A stretch of DNA of 64,000 bases, from IMG/VR virus record IMGVR_UViG_3300010399_000035, positions 21,036-85,035 of that record; one strand, written 5' to 3'. Both the position numbers and the translations under genes were made by a program. Each line of letters begins with the position of its first letter. Positions within the stretch are counted from its first letter, which is position 1. A model generated the notes under the pieces. The model had not been told where the DNA came from, did no database searches, and saw only the letters and a list, made by a program, of their open reading frames with translations. Source of the DNA: a virus. Below, one piece after another: positions 1 to 9,310 of the stretch.

Positions 1-99
1 GCCGAGATGTTGCCCAACTGGAGACAATACTCCGGACCGTTAATTGGTTTTGAATTACATCAGTTCCCCGGCAACAATAGCTGGGATGCGGTTAGCTAA
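1..99 (+). CDS. C-terminal end of an upstream phage gene (partial)
   Basis: The first reading frame is open from the window edge to a TAA at 97-99 and encodes 32 residues ending in NNSWDAVS. It runs in the same direction as the tail genes and ends 47 bp before the next start, so it is probably the last part of a head-completion or tail-completion gene. Too little is visible to name it. Confidence 0.5.
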   Translation, partial: AEMLPNWRQYSGPLIGFELHQFPGNNSWDAVS

Positions 100-146
100 T
101 CTATTAGCTACTACCTTGGATTAGCAGCGATAGTTCAGGAGATACT

Positions 147-1145
147 ATGCCAGCACCAGCTATTAACATCATTGGTGGGGATCAAGCAATTGTACGCTTC
201 TTGCCTGAATCCACCGACCTAAGTCTATACCCATTCTCTACCATGCCTTCGGTGCCGGGTGGAACGCCACAGCTGTTCGGCGTGACTCGCGTACCGCAAA
301 AAGACCGTCAGCGGAGCAACAAGAAACTGTTCTCGGCGGGATCTCCGTTCGGCATTGCCAACGTTCGCGGCGTGCGAGCGTACATGGTGAATGTAGAAAT
401 CAACATTGCCAACTTGGCAGTGTTGGCTTATTGCGTTCGCAACGGCTACAACAATAGCGTACAGACTACAGGCTATAAGGGTCTACCCGACCTATGCTTG
501 TTCATCGACTATGTAGACACCTATGGCGAGGGCAACGGGTACTCCTGGATCATTCGCTATGCCAAGTGCGACACCGGCTCCATCTCCATCCAGATGAACG
601 GGCCGGAAATTACGGCACAGCTTCGCTTCATTGGTATTGCAGAGTATCCGAATGGTTCGCCGCTCTCCATGACGATGTCCCAGCTGGACACCGCCATCCG
701 CACCTTCGGCGAAGCACTGACTTACCACCATTTGGTTTCGTTGACGGTGGGTAGCGATCTCCGCCCAATCCTGAGCGGCATCAACTACCAGTTCAACAAC
801 AACGTGCACGGTTCGCAAGCAGCCCGCCCCTCTTCTGGAGCGGACGGTCGCTTATGGAACACGCACTACTCGCTGAAGCCTGGGAACCTGAACGTCTCCG
901 CAGACTTATCCTTGGATAGTGATATTCCGGCAGCCCTAGCTACCAGTGCTTTCACGTCAGACGCATGGGGCGACATCATTGCAACCATCAACAATGCGGG
1001 GACTGGCGGATCCAAGGTACAGGTAATTACCCTCACAGATGCACTGCTAGGCACCGACTCTGCTGGAGGCGGAGATTCTGGCCAGGACATCCCCTTCTCC
1101 GCCAACGTGACCGGCGACGCATTGGTGATTGCGAATACGTTCTAA
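147..1145 (+). CDS. Putative major tail tube protein
   Basis: A 332-residue soluble protein without membrane segments, rich in Ser, Gly, Ala and Asn, starting 6 bp after a GGAG ribosome site. It lies directly before the frameshifted chaperone pair and the tape measure, the usual place of the tail tube gene in long-tailed phages. The C-terminal part (about 270-332) alternates short strands and Gly/Asp-rich turns as tube proteins do. Residues about 226-235 (RPSSGADGR) are a degenerate copy of the dispersed repeat. The assignment rests mainly on gene order; another tail structural role is possible. Confidence 0.55.
   Translation: MPAPAINIIGGDQAIVRFLPESTDLSLYPFSTMPSVPGGTPQLFGVTRVPQKDRQRSNKKLFSAGSPFGIANVRGVRAYMVNVEINIANLAVLAYCVRNGYNNSVQTTGYKGLPDLCLFIDYVDTYGEGNGYSWIIRYAKCDTGSISIQMNGPEITAQLRFIGIAEYPNGSPLSMTMSQLDTAIRTFGEALTYHHLVSLTVGSDLRPILSGINYQFNNNVHGSQAARPSSGADGRLWNTHYSLKPGNLNVSADLSLDSDIPAALATSAFTSDAWGDIIATINNAGTGGSKVQVITLTDALLGTDSAGGGDSGQDIPFSANVTGDALVIANTF
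826..851 (-). repeat. Degenerate dispersed repeat inside the tail tube gene
   Basis: Reads as the reverse complement of the dispersed repeat, with the CTTCTGGAG core kept and the ends altered. It translates as PSSGADG, the same peptide that the clear copy at 49967-49994 gives in its gene. Confidence 0.45.
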
Positions 1146-1151
1146 CCGAAA

Positions 1152-1178
1152 GCCCATCTTCTGGGAGAGATGCTCCGC
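1152..1178 (-). repeat. Dispersed repeat copy, intergenic
   Basis: A near-perfect copy in reverse orientation that begins 7 bp after the tail tube stop codon. With the forward copy 44 bp further on it makes an outward-facing pair that could fold into a large stem-loop between the tube gene and the chaperone gene. Confidence 0.85.
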
Positions 1179-1222
1179 GTTCTTTGCTACCTACAACAGC
1201 TTGCTGTATACTGGTAGTGTGT

Positions 1223-1248
1223 GCGGAGATCTCTCCCAGAAGAGGGCC
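1223..1248 (+). repeat. Dispersed repeat copy, intergenic
   Basis: Forward copy with AGAGGGCC in place of AGATGGGCC. It is the right arm of the pair starting at 1152 and lies 39 bp before the chaperone start codon. Confidence 0.85.
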
Positions 1249-1287
1249 ATAAATTCGACTAAATCCGAGAGTAGTTGAAAAGGAATC

Positions 1288-1863
1288 ATGCCCGACGAAC
1301 CGACCAACCTATCCGAGAAGATGGCCGCAACTGCTGCTAGTGATCCAGAAGCTGCATCCTACCTAGAGCGCAAGGCCCGCGAAGCTGAACAGCAGCAAAC
1401 GAAGTCCGTCGTGGGTGATACCAAGCGGCTGAAGTTCACTTCGGTGAATGGCAAGCCAATGAAGTACATCACGCGCCCTTCGCAACGTACCGAGGATACC
1501 TACGAACTTGTGGTGCATCTGGAGCCTGGGTTTGCGGTGGCCATTGATATCCTGCCGGAGATTACCTTAAGGGAGCGTACGCGTGAGCTCCAGCGTATCC
1601 AATCCGATGGGCGGGCGTTGGCGAATGTGGATATGAAGGAGTTAGATAAAGCCTATGATAGGGCTGACGAGTTAGCGGACGAAGAGAAGGCCCTCTACGT
1701 AGATGTCATCCGTAGCCAATGTAAAGGCTGGACTAATCCGGAACCGTTCAACGTAGATGAGTTGCTGGCCGACTTGAACGCTATCGGCCGCACCACGCTT
1801 GGCGACGAGATCATTGGATCCTCTTCGACAGGGCGTCCGGGCACTGTGCCGCTAAAAAACTAG
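1288..1863 (+). CDS. Tail assembly chaperone, short form (gpG-like)
   Basis: A 191-residue charged, mostly helical protein starting 4 bp after AAAAGGA. It sits between the tail tube and tape measure genes, where long-tailed phages carry the gpG/gpGT chaperone pair that loads the tape measure and recruits tube subunits. Its last codons contain the slippery heptamer A AAA AAC in the right phase just before the TAG stop, which allows the longer fusion. Residues about 100-145 are strongly helical and acidic. Sequence similarity to a known family was not recognised; the call rests on position and the frameshift signal. Confidence 0.8.
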   Translation: MPDEPTNLSEKMAATAASDPEAASYLERKAREAEQQQTKSVVGDTKRLKFTSVNGKPMKYITRPSQRTEDTYELVVHLEPGFAVAIDILPEITLRERTRELQRIQSDGRALANVDMKELDKAYDRADELADEEKALYVDVIRSQCKGWTNPEPFNVDELLADLNAIGRTTLGDEIIGSSSTGRPGTVPLKN

Positions 1864-2114
1864 TCTACCGGGTCGTTGAACAGGGTGAACCGGCACTCCA
1901 GAAACTTGGTCGTGGAGAGACTCAAGCAGACTTAGACCTACTGAAAGACTTCCTGTGGTCCTTGGGCTCACCGGAAGTCTTTTCGTTAGAGGAGATGACC
2001 CAGACGAATAGGTTGCGATTGCGCGACTTGGCCGTATCCTGGCATTTGAACCAAGCCCATATCCTATTCGATATAAGGAAGTTGCTGTTGAAGTTGCTGC
2101 AGAAGCCGGTGTAA
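1288..2114 (+). CDS. Tail assembly chaperone, -1 frameshift fusion (gpGT-like)
   Basis: Ribosomes that slip back one base on A AAA AAC (1854-1860) miss the TAG at 1861 and read an open frame of 84 more codons (1860-2111) to a TAA at 2112-2114, giving about 275 residues. The extension has no start codon of its own that would make sense, is helix-rich (ending ILFDIRKLLLKLLQKPV), and exactly fills the space before the tape measure gene. This is the standard arrangement of lambda-type G and GT proteins. The stimulatory RNA structure downstream was not modelled. Confidence 0.85.
1854..1860 (+). promoter_or_regulatory. Programmed -1 ribosomal frameshift site
   Basis: The heptamer A AAA AAC matches the X XXY YYZ rule in the zero frame (codons CTA AAA AAC), one codon before the zero-frame stop. 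The same heptamer drives -1 slippage in many bacterial and phage genes. Confidence 0.85.
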
Positions 2115-2127
2115 CCTATAACTGCTA

Positions 2128-3918
2128 ATGGCCTGGTTTAACAACGTAGCTTCGATCCGTACCAGAGCCCGCATCTCCAGCCACGGAGTTGGCGGGACCA
2201 TCTCCGGCAATGCCCTCGGCGGCGCTATCGCGGCACGCGCTCGCTTGGGGGCACACCCCAGCCTGATGCTGGGTGGCAACCCAGACACGGCCCTGGGTAG
2301 TGTAGTGCAGATGTCGGTGTTGGCGTTGGGCTTGTTCGGCACGGCGCTAGGCAGCATTGTGCTCACCGTTCACAAAGTTGAACGCGCGATGAGCGAGTTC
2401 TCCAGCAATATTCAGACCCTGTCCAATAATACGGGGATGGGGTACGGTCAATCTATTGGCGTACAGGGTCGCTTCGGGGCGTTCGGCATGAATGCGGCGG
2501 AGATGTTCTCTGGGACGGAGAGCATGCCGATGTTCTTCCGCGCCAAGGCCCAAGGCTATGGTCTGCCAGGGTACGAGGATCCCCATTTTATATCATCGCT
2601 AGCACAGAGGTATCAGGCCCAAGCCAGCCAAGGACCTACTGGCCTGCTCATGGCGCGGACCATGCTGCAGAATCTGGGGCTGGATTCACCGCAAATGCTG
2701 AATACGGTGAACCTCTCTCCCAGAAGAATCCGCGAACAAGAACAGTTCCAGACTCGGATGCAGAGTGCTTTCGGATTGAACCCTGCGGCCATTCGCCGTT
2801 GGGCGGAGGAATTCCCGCTGCTTCAGGCCAGGGTTGGCTCGTTCTTCCAACTGCTTTGGGTGAAGATAGGTACGCTAGTTTCGCCCTATATTCTGGGAGC
2901 ACTGAACTTAGCTACAGCGCTCATGGAGCGGTTTGGCGGGGTTATTGGGCGTGGGCTGCAGAAAGGTGCGGAAGTTGGCACGTACTGGATTGGTAAACTA
3001 TTCGGACTGTTCTATGTATACGGACCGCTGGCGTTCCTAAGTATGGAATCTGCAGCACTGAAGATGATGAGCATTATCGGCCATCTTGGCATCATGATTG
3101 CGGCGCTCTATAAGAATACTATAGGCAGGTTCCTTAGTCCAACGCTTGGTTCTATGGCCGCTCAAGTACCGCAAGCCTTGGGGGACGCTTCCTTGGGTGC
3201 GGAAGCCGTCACGAACTGGGTTGCCAATAAGGTAGGCGGGGCTGTCGTAGATCCGTGGCAGCCAGGCAGCCCAGCTAAGTCTAACCAAGTGCCAGCAGCC
3301 GTTAAACACAGAGCCACCCATTCGGTACATAATCGTATAAAGTCACGCCATATGGGCTTCGATCCGTTCGGTATAGACGAAGCCTTGAATCCAATGCTGC
3401 AGCACGGTATAGACAATCTGAAGTTCTGGTTTCGGCCGCTACCTGACCATCACTACGGTCTGGACGATCTGACGGAGGGCTACCGCTATATGCGTGGCGG
3501 TGGTGGAGGCCACCAGCAATATATCCAGAAGCGGTCTGCCGACATCCAGCACCAGCAGCGAGCTATAAAGCAGTGGCAAGCTAGCGGAGCGAATCCACGT
3601 ACACGTCCAGTTACGCCCGATATCCCTTCTGCCCAAGGCGGCAACCAAGGACCAGAGGACTCCAACTTCATCACCGCTTTCACCGATCCCAAGATTGCTG
3701 AAATCGATAAGCAGATCGCCCAAATCAACACAGGCTCTCGCCAGAAAGACTGGGACAAGATATGGGGCGATATGCTGAACGAGATCAAGGGTCTCCGCCA
3801 GGATATCGACGAGAAGTCAGGTGCGGTTGGCTTCCCTGAGTTCCGTGCCCTGATGAAGTTGCTAGGTCGGGAGATGGGCTCCGATATTCTGCGAACCTCG
3901 TATAAGGGTGGTGGGTAG
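2128..3918 (+). CDS. Tail tape measure protein
   Basis: A 596-residue protein starting 13 bp after the stop of the frameshift extension. It has a Gly/Ala-rich N-terminus, hydrophobic segments at about 62-86 and at about 240-325, and a charged helical C-terminus. This mix, and the position after the chaperone pair, is typical of tape measure proteins, which set tail length and pass through the host membrane during DNA ejection. It is short for the family, so a short tail (roughly 90 nm by the usual 0.15 nm per residue) would be expected. Residues LSPRRI (about 198-203) come from a partial dispersed repeat at 2713-2728. Confidence 0.75.
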   Translation: MAWFNNVASIRTRARISSHGVGGTISGNALGGAIAARARLGAHPSLMLGGNPDTALGSVVQMSVLALGLFGTALGSIVLTVHKVERAMSEFSSNIQTLSNNTGMGYGQSIGVQGRFGAFGMNAAEMFSGTESMPMFFRAKAQGYGLPGYEDPHFISSLAQRYQAQASQGPTGLLMARTMLQNLGLDSPQMLNTVNLSPRRIREQEQFQTRMQSAFGLNPAAIRRWAEEFPLLQARVGSFFQLLWVKIGTLVSPYILGALNLATALMERFGGVIGRGLQKGAEVGTYWIGKLFGLFYVYGPLAFLSMESAALKMMSIIGHLGIMIAALYKNTIGRFLSPTLGSMAAQVPQALGDASLGAEAVTNWVANKVGGAVVDPWQPGSPAKSNQVPAAVKHRATHSVHNRIKSRHMGFDPFGIDEALNPMLQHGIDNLKFWFRPLPDHHYGLDDLTEGYRYMRGGGGGHQQYIQKRSADIQHQQRAIKQWQASGANPRTRPVTPDIPSAQGGNQGPEDSNFITAFTDPKIAEIDKQIAQINTGSRQKDWDKIWGDMLNEIKGLRQDIDEKSGAVGFPEFRALMKLLGREMGSDILRTSYKGGG

Positions 3919-3930
3919 CTCCAGCTGGAG
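3917..3930. repeat. 14-bp perfect palindrome before the PKD tail gene
   Basis: GCTCCAGCTGGAGC overlaps the tape measure stop and includes the GGAG ribosome site of the next gene. Folding in the mRNA would hide that ribosome site. Confidence 0.5.
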
Positions 3931-3938
3931 CGAGTAGT

Positions 3939-5870
3939 ATGGGGACCTTCCGCGCATATACACTTAATAGCAAACAATACGTAGAGATAATTGCTACTGC
4001 TCTACCCGCCACAGATCGTAAGTGGGCAGGACTGTATGCACCTACTATACTAGGTAATATGGTAGACGGCGAATGGTTCTACTTTTGGGGCGCATACGCT
4101 CACTATGATTCATTTACTATAGACCTAGATCACCCGCAGAATACAGGGCCTTTCGTCTGGAGCAGCAGAGCACCGCTACCCAACTTCGTGACTATCACAG
4201 ACCTAGGTGGAGGTAACTTCAATTGGACTGTGCTCGTTAGCGGACCCAACTTCGACAATAGTAACGCTCAGCTGCCTGGAACGTTATACTTGATGAGCGG
4301 TGGGGTGCTATATCGCGCATATGTTGAAGTTATGACTGATAGCGAGAATGCATTCGTTCTGTCCGGTAGCGCTATGAGACGGAGGTTTACCGCAGAAATA
4401 GTATGGCGGCCTGGATTCCAGTATGTATCGTTTCCAGGGCCTACAACATTAGGGGCTCCAGCAACCTACGAGTGGATAGTGGTTCACGAAGATGGGAGCT
4501 CTGAATCGGTTTCTACGCTCCCAAAGCTAGATATAGACCCTCTCAAGCCAGCGTCGGGTGGGTTGTACAATACAGGACAAAGTCCATATCTACCTAAGCT
4601 ATACGCTCACACCTTAGACAGCCACGGTACAGAGGCCGACTGGTATCCGTCGAATGCTGGAGGTATCTTTGGATCATTTGGGTTCTACTGGAACTACTTC
4701 ATCCCTACCGCCAAAATCAAGGTAGATAACGGTACTAACCTCGGTTCCGGTAACTGGAGCGTGGACGACACCTTGGCTATTCTGGACGCTTCGGACTCGT
4801 TCGATCCCGACGGTACTATCGTAAACTATCATTGGATGATTGGATCTCCGCTCCAGAAAACGTATGATACTCCGGGACCCATCCTTCCGCTTGACTTCGA
4901 CGAAGGCTATCATAACTTGATTCAAGTACAGGTAACGGACAACGAAGGCTTCCAAGCTACTAGTCCGTATATCTCGCTACAGGTAGGAATCCGTGCTCGG
5001 CTGCTCTACGATAAGCATCTTCGTGCCCTATACTACTTCTATGCGGGATATCCGTTGTTCGTCAAGTGTGCTACTTCGTTCAACTTGGCTAGCTTCGATA
5101 CTTCCCAGGCAGTGTACACGTATCTGCACTTCTTTACCTTCGGAGAGCAGGCCATAGCGGCCACTAGCGCACTAGCAGCCTTCATGCTAGGCTCCATGCC
5201 TGCAGTAGCCTATACCTCCGGAGACTACGGTATCCAGTTATTCTACTCCAAGGATCATGGCGCGTCGTTCGTGCATACTCCGCTCTACGCAAACGCAGGG
5301 CTTTACGGCGGACTTTACAACGAACACACACGATCGCTCTTCATGCTGGGTATCACTACATACGGAGGACCTATTCGCCGCTTTTGCGCCCGCTACAATG
5401 GAGCGAACTGGACCACCGAACCAGCCGTAGACATACCTACGCTACCTTCAAGCAGCGTGGCGAATTGGCACCTTTTCTGGAGAGGCTCCACGTTGATGGT
5501 TGTGGTGGAGCACGACTCCGTAATCGAAATGTATGCCTCCAAGGATGACGGCTATACCTTCACCCTCCAGCACACCATTCCTGGCGGATATTCCCCGATG
5601 AGCGCCCGGTGGAATGATCATACACTGTCGGCGTATATCCTGTCCAGAAAAACGGGCGACCAAACCAACGTTTATAGGATCGTGGCCCGCACCAATGGCA
5701 ATGGGGATTGGGCGCATGACGATATAGCCCCAGTTAGCGGGATTCTAGCCGACTCTACGGGACTGGCGCACGAGATCGGCCAAGGGTCCGCCTATGCGAT
5801 TTCTCGCGCTGGAACGGCTTTAAACGCTGTGATTTCGAAGGATGAAGCATACAGCTACTCGGGGATTTGA
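3939..5870 (+). CDS. Tail protein with PKD domain and Asp-box (BNR) repeats
   Basis: A 643-residue beta-rich protein. Residues about 273-347 form a PKD-type Ig fold (DASDSFDPDG, later VQVTDNEGF). The second half carries two Asp-boxes, SKDHGASF near 435 and SKDDGYTF near 532, of the S-x-D-x-G-x-x-F type that caps blades of sialidase-like propellers. Both domain types bind or process surface sugars, so an adsorption role at the tail tip is likely. Catalytic sialidase residues were not identified. Its N-terminal 100 residues are unassigned. It follows the tape measure, the usual place of distal-tail genes. Confidence 0.65.
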   Translation: MGTFRAYTLNSKQYVEIIATALPATDRKWAGLYAPTILGNMVDGEWFYFWGAYAHYDSFTIDLDHPQNTGPFVWSSRAPLPNFVTITDLGGGNFNWTVLVSGPNFDNSNAQLPGTLYLMSGGVLYRAYVEVMTDSENAFVLSGSAMRRRFTAEIVWRPGFQYVSFPGPTTLGAPATYEWIVVHEDGSSESVSTLPKLDIDPLKPASGGLYNTGQSPYLPKLYAHTLDSHGTEADWYPSNAGGIFGSFGFYWNYFIPTAKIKVDNGTNLGSGNWSVDDTLAILDASDSFDPDGTIVNYHWMIGSPLQKTYDTPGPILPLDFDEGYHNLIQVQVTDNEGFQATSPYISLQVGIRARLLYDKHLRALYYFYAGYPLFVKCATSFNLASFDTSQAVYTYLHFFTFGEQAIAATSALAAFMLGSMPAVAYTSGDYGIQLFYSKDHGASFVHTPLYANAGLYGGLYNEHTRSLFMLGITTYGGPIRRFCARYNGANWTTEPAVDIPTLPSSSVANWHLFWRGSTLMVVVEHDSVIEMYASKDDGYTFTLQHTIPGGYSPMSARWNDHTLSAYILSRKTGDQTNVYRIVARTNGNGDWAHDDIAPVSGILADSTGLAHEIGQGSAYAISRAGTALNAVISKDEAYSYSGI

Positions 5871-5872
5871 TC

Positions 5873-6319
5873 ATGGCAGACGAACCGGCTACCAAGATCG
5901 AACTAGATCGAATGGAGGCACACTTTCGCGAGCTACTGACGGCAGAGCGGGATGCTCGCCAGACACAACAGACTACCAATAAAGAAGCCTTAGACTTGCA
6001 GGCGAAAGAGTATGGACGGCGATTAGATGAGCTGAACCATGCACACGCGACTGCCCTAGAGGTACAATCCAAGACTGTAACGAGAGAGATGTTCGATCAG
6101 TATCGAGAGAGCCAAGCGAAGGAACAAGCCTCGTTCGAGCATGAGATTCAAACGTTCAAGGATTCAGTGAATCGATTCATCACCCAAGAAACGACTAAGT
6201 CGATGGAGTATGCGGGACAGTCTGCTCGCAGTTGGGCGGTTGGAATGTTGATTCTGTCGGTGATTGCTACTGTCATTCTGCATTTTATTTTCCCTGCAAC
6301 AACCGCATTTCCTAAGTAA
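5873..6319 (+). CDS. Coiled-coil protein with C-terminal membrane anchor
   Basis: 148 residues starting with MADEPATK; the ATG at 5873 lies 8 bp after GGGGA, so the in-frame TTG two codons earlier was not used. Residues about 5-115 are charged and helical with a coiled-coil look; residues about 124-143 are one hydrophobic segment (WAVGMLILSVIATVILHFIF). The start overlaps the end of the preceding gene by sequence context only. It could be a tail-associated membrane protein or a lysis helper; no family was recognised. Confidence 0.7.
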   Translation: MADEPATKIELDRMEAHFRELLTAERDARQTQQTTNKEALDLQAKEYGRRLDELNHAHATALEVQSKTVTREMFDQYRESQAKEQASFEHEIQTFKDSVNRFITQETTKSMEYAGQSARSWAVGMLILSVIATVILHFIFPATTAFPK

Positions 6320-6321
6320 AA

Positions 6322-9012
6322 ATGCCCTACAATCAATCCACGGAAAACCGAATACGGGTCTACAATGCGAACTCCATCCCGAACTTGGATCGTAACTCCT
6401 ACGCACACGCGGTGGACCTCACCAGCGTAATGGGCCGCAACTTCGGGCAGAGTGCGGATAACCAGAATGTAGGCATGGGCTTGGCTGGCATTGGCAACTC
6501 GCCGAACACTTGGTACGGACAACCACAGTTCAATGCGAACGAACTGTCGTGGTTCCGCTTGGGGCCGGATGGTACCTTCTATCAGGGGATGGATTCGCTG
6601 GGGCATACCAACGAACTCGGGCTCCAAGGCTTCATGCTGGTGCGACGAGAGTTGCCGTACGACTGCCAGATCATCCCCGCGAAGACTGGCGATACGCAGC
6701 CCATCGGTGCCCTCGGCTTCAACCCGATGCATTGGATTCCCACAACTGGACTTACACTACCAAATGGGCAGAGTGCATGGAAAACGGTAGGTTCATCTAC
6801 CAGTCCACTGGCCACGCGGATTGCCCACCTTACGCAAGCGCCCAACCAACGCGTGATTGCAACTAGTGTGGAGTCGGCTCCAGCGGACCTATCCTTCATG
6901 GTTCCGATCGACTTCATGGGGATTGCGGAAGGACATCTAGTCCCACCCTACCTCCGCTATACGTGGGCGAATGGGAAGTATGCCATCCTCTTGATGCACA
7001 ATCACTACCCAGTGATTGAACGGTGGACTAACGATCCCGCGTGGAATAATGGCATTCCCAGTTTAGCGCCCTGGCGAACGCTCTCCGCTACGGCTAAGAT
7101 TCGCATGGATGGCCCTAAGCAGCACTCCCATATGGTGCTGATTGTGCGGCAAGTAGGCGGCATGCTGGTCGTAGACTTGGACTTCGGCGACTTCTGCTAT
7201 CGCGAATGGATCGCGGACATCATCGCGCCCACACTCTCTGCGGACACCCCATGGGGTAGCCCAAGCAACCAAGATATCCGCATTCGGGATATCTCGTGGG
7301 ATCAAGGCGTATACTCTGTAGAGCTCTACGGTGCACTGGCCACTGTGGGCTACGCAGCTATTGTATATCGAGATGTACTCGTCCCAGGACAACCGGCAAC
7401 CGGACTGTCGGGCACATTCGAACAGTTCATCGCCACTACCTACGCTCCACCAGGCGGGTCTGCCAGTGGGGGCGGATCGGCAGCTGGTTGGATCCGTAAG
7501 AACACCAACGTAGACATTCAGAGTACCTGGACCACGGCCAACAAAGGTGGCTTGCTGCATACCCGCGTGACGCTGAATGCCGACGACCCTGAATATGTAG
7601 GGGCTGCTCCCGGTATCCATACTCCGGTTGTCTATAGATATGTAACTAGTACTACCAATCTTCTTGCTCCGGGAGGCCCACCCTACTTGGAGCTCCAGCA
7701 GTTCCTGAAAGGGTCGGGTAGTATTCAGTCTGGGGAAGAAGATGCCGTAATGGCGGAGGCAGACTTTACCCTCGACCGTGACCGGATGCAAGATACACCT
7801 GGGTATAGCACATGGCAAACATATCTGCAGGATCGACATCTGGTGACCTGGGAGCAGCAATGGACGGACTCCGCCCAGACTCCAGGCGGCTTCGTAGAAC
7901 TCTTCCGTGGGTACATCTCCGGTATTGACGAGACTTCCGGATCCGAACCGTTCGAGTTCGACGCCACCGTCCACATGCAGGACATGATGATGTGGCTAAG
8001 CGAAGGCTACGCGGTTGTAGATGAGCGATACTTGCCGCTGGATTGGTTAGTGATGCAAACTGGCGAACCTCTCTATGGCACCGCTGGCTTCCGCTACATG
8101 ATTAAGCTGGTGTTTGGTCAGGACGAAGCGGACAAGGTCAACGGTGGACCAGACAACGATCTACGTTGGTTCTCCGCAGGACATGCGGCCCTGATTGACG
8201 GCATCAACGATCAGTATGGTATTGTTCCTTCGCTGACCACGCTCCAACTCCAACCAGCCACGCGCAGTGGATTTAAGTACCCACCGCCACGTGGAGATAG
8301 TGTGCTCTCGTGGGCGAACACGATCCGCGAACAAGACAGGGCCGTGATTATATATGGCATCCCTCCGGGGCAGACCACGCGCTGCTTCATGTATGGGCGG
8401 CTGGACCTCATCGAAGCGGAACGGGCTGCTCAACCATTGATCGAACTATTCGATACGAACTACACCACCGCTTCGATCAACGGTCTGCTGGGCGAGATGT
8501 CTACGCATACCCTCCCCGGTACCTCGTACAACGTGATCGAAATCATCTGGGGCGGAGGCGTGAAGGCTAGCCAGATGGGCATCCTTCCGCCAGCTTTCGT
8601 TGTCAGCGCACGCTTGCCGGACACCGATCCATACAACTCTCCTGCTTTAACCGGCGAGCGGAAGCTGGTGATGCAACTCGAGTGGGTCACGGATCGGCGT
8701 ATGGCGCAGGAGATTGCAGACTACACGGTCAGCTTGTTTGCTAACACTCGTCACGAAACTATCCAATTGAATGCTTTGCGTGGCGTGCAAGGGACAGACT
8801 TCGGCAGACTCTGTGCACCGCGCCTGAACGGAACCTATTCGGATACTACGATCAACTTAAACGCCTACGGCAGTGGGAGCACAGTTCAACCAGACAGCGA
8901 GTTGCTAATCATGCACTATCGCCACGACTTCGCCTTCGATGGCGATAGTCCGGACAGAGCGTTCACAACTAACCTAAGTTGCCGCTTCAAGACAAGAGTC
9001 GCGGGGGTATAA
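6322..9012 (+). CDS. Large tail-tip or hub protein
   Basis: 896 residues, Trp/Tyr/Gly-rich and beta-structured, with no membrane segment. The middle (about 480-560, with FRGYISGIDE and DATVHMQDMM) resembles the barrel domain of hub proteins, which apply a user-defined path for the tape measure and tail needle. It follows the PKD tail protein and precedes the fibre gene, the usual place for a baseplate or tail-tip hub. The start ATG is 2 bp after the preceding stop. Assignment is from size, composition and order, not from a clear family match. Confidence 0.55.
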   Translation: MPYNQSTENRIRVYNANSIPNLDRNSYAHAVDLTSVMGRNFGQSADNQNVGMGLAGIGNSPNTWYGQPQFNANELSWFRLGPDGTFYQGMDSLGHTNELGLQGFMLVRRELPYDCQIIPAKTGDTQPIGALGFNPMHWIPTTGLTLPNGQSAWKTVGSSTSPLATRIAHLTQAPNQRVIATSVESAPADLSFMVPIDFMGIAEGHLVPPYLRYTWANGKYAILLMHNHYPVIERWTNDPAWNNGIPSLAPWRTLSATAKIRMDGPKQHSHMVLIVRQVGGMLVVDLDFGDFCYREWIADIIAPTLSADTPWGSPSNQDIRIRDISWDQGVYSVELYGALATVGYAAIVYRDVLVPGQPATGLSGTFEQFIATTYAPPGGSASGGGSAAGWIRKNTNVDIQSTWTTANKGGLLHTRVTLNADDPEYVGAAPGIHTPVVYRYVTSTTNLLAPGGPPYLELQQFLKGSGSIQSGEEDAVMAEADFTLDRDRMQDTPGYSTWQTYLQDRHLVTWEQQWTDSAQTPGGFVELFRGYISGIDETSGSEPFEFDATVHMQDMMMWLSEGYAVVDERYLPLDWLVMQTGEPLYGTAGFRYMIKLVFGQDEADKVNGGPDNDLRWFSAGHAALIDGINDQYGIVPSLTTLQLQPATRSGFKYPPPRGDSVLSWANTIREQDRAVIIYGIPPGQTTRCFMYGRLDLIEAERAAQPLIELFDTNYTTASINGLLGEMSTHTLPGTSYNVIEIIWGGGVKASQMGILPPAFVVSARLPDTDPYNSPALTGERKLVMQLEWVTDRRMAQEIADYTVSLFANTRHETIQLNALRGVQGTDFGRLCAPRLNGTYSDTTINLNAYGSGSTVQPDSELLIMHYRHDFAFDGDSPDRAFTTNLSCRFKTRVAGV

Positions 9013-9013
9013 A

Positions 9014-9235
9014 ATGGCCGACGTCACCGGACACCAATGGCAAGAACGACTTCGCGGGATGGCCGTACGCAAGGCCGTAGACCAATCCATCAAACTAGGG
9101 CCGCTACGCGAAGCAACTCTGTCGGGCTCCAACCCACCCAGCGTAGGTACCAGCGGCATGTTTGAGCAAGACGGCACCTTCAAAGGCTGGATGCGTTGCG
9201 GAGATTTGCCAGGCTCCGCGAAGCCATTGATATAG
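9014..9235 (+). CDS. Small tail-module protein, unknown function
   Basis: 73 residues beginning MADVTGHQWQERLRGM, starting 1 bp after the hub stop, so it is translated in series with it. It has a basic helical first third and a Gly/Ser/Pro-rich second half. No family recognised. Confidence 0.65.
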   Translation: MADVTGHQWQERLRGMAVRKAVDQSIKLGPLREATLSGSNPPSVGTSGMFEQDGTFKGWMRCGDLPGSAKPLI

Positions 9236-9238
9236 AAC

Positions 9239-9288
9239 GCGGAGCACTCTCTCCAGAAGATGGCCGCTCTTCTGGCAGAGATCTCCGC
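9239..9288. repeat. Full palindromic form of the dispersed repeat
   Basis: A forward copy (9239-9265) meets a reverse copy (9265-9288) head to head, giving about 23 bp of arms with few mismatches. It starts 3 bp after a stop codon and lies 22 bp before the next start. It could form a stable hairpin in RNA or a cruciform in DNA. Confidence 0.9.
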
Positions 9289-9310
9289 CCGACTCGTATA
9301 GGATACCATA

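Noticed and set aside
7063-7974. 303-residue frame opposite the tail hub gene
   Set aside because: It is a mirror of a strong plus-strand gene, with no motif and no ribosome site.
9198-9219. Short GCGGAG...CTCCGC palindrome before the full repeat
   Set aside because: It has the repeat ends but none of the CAGAAGA core and is explained by the coding sequence of the small tail gene; probably chance.
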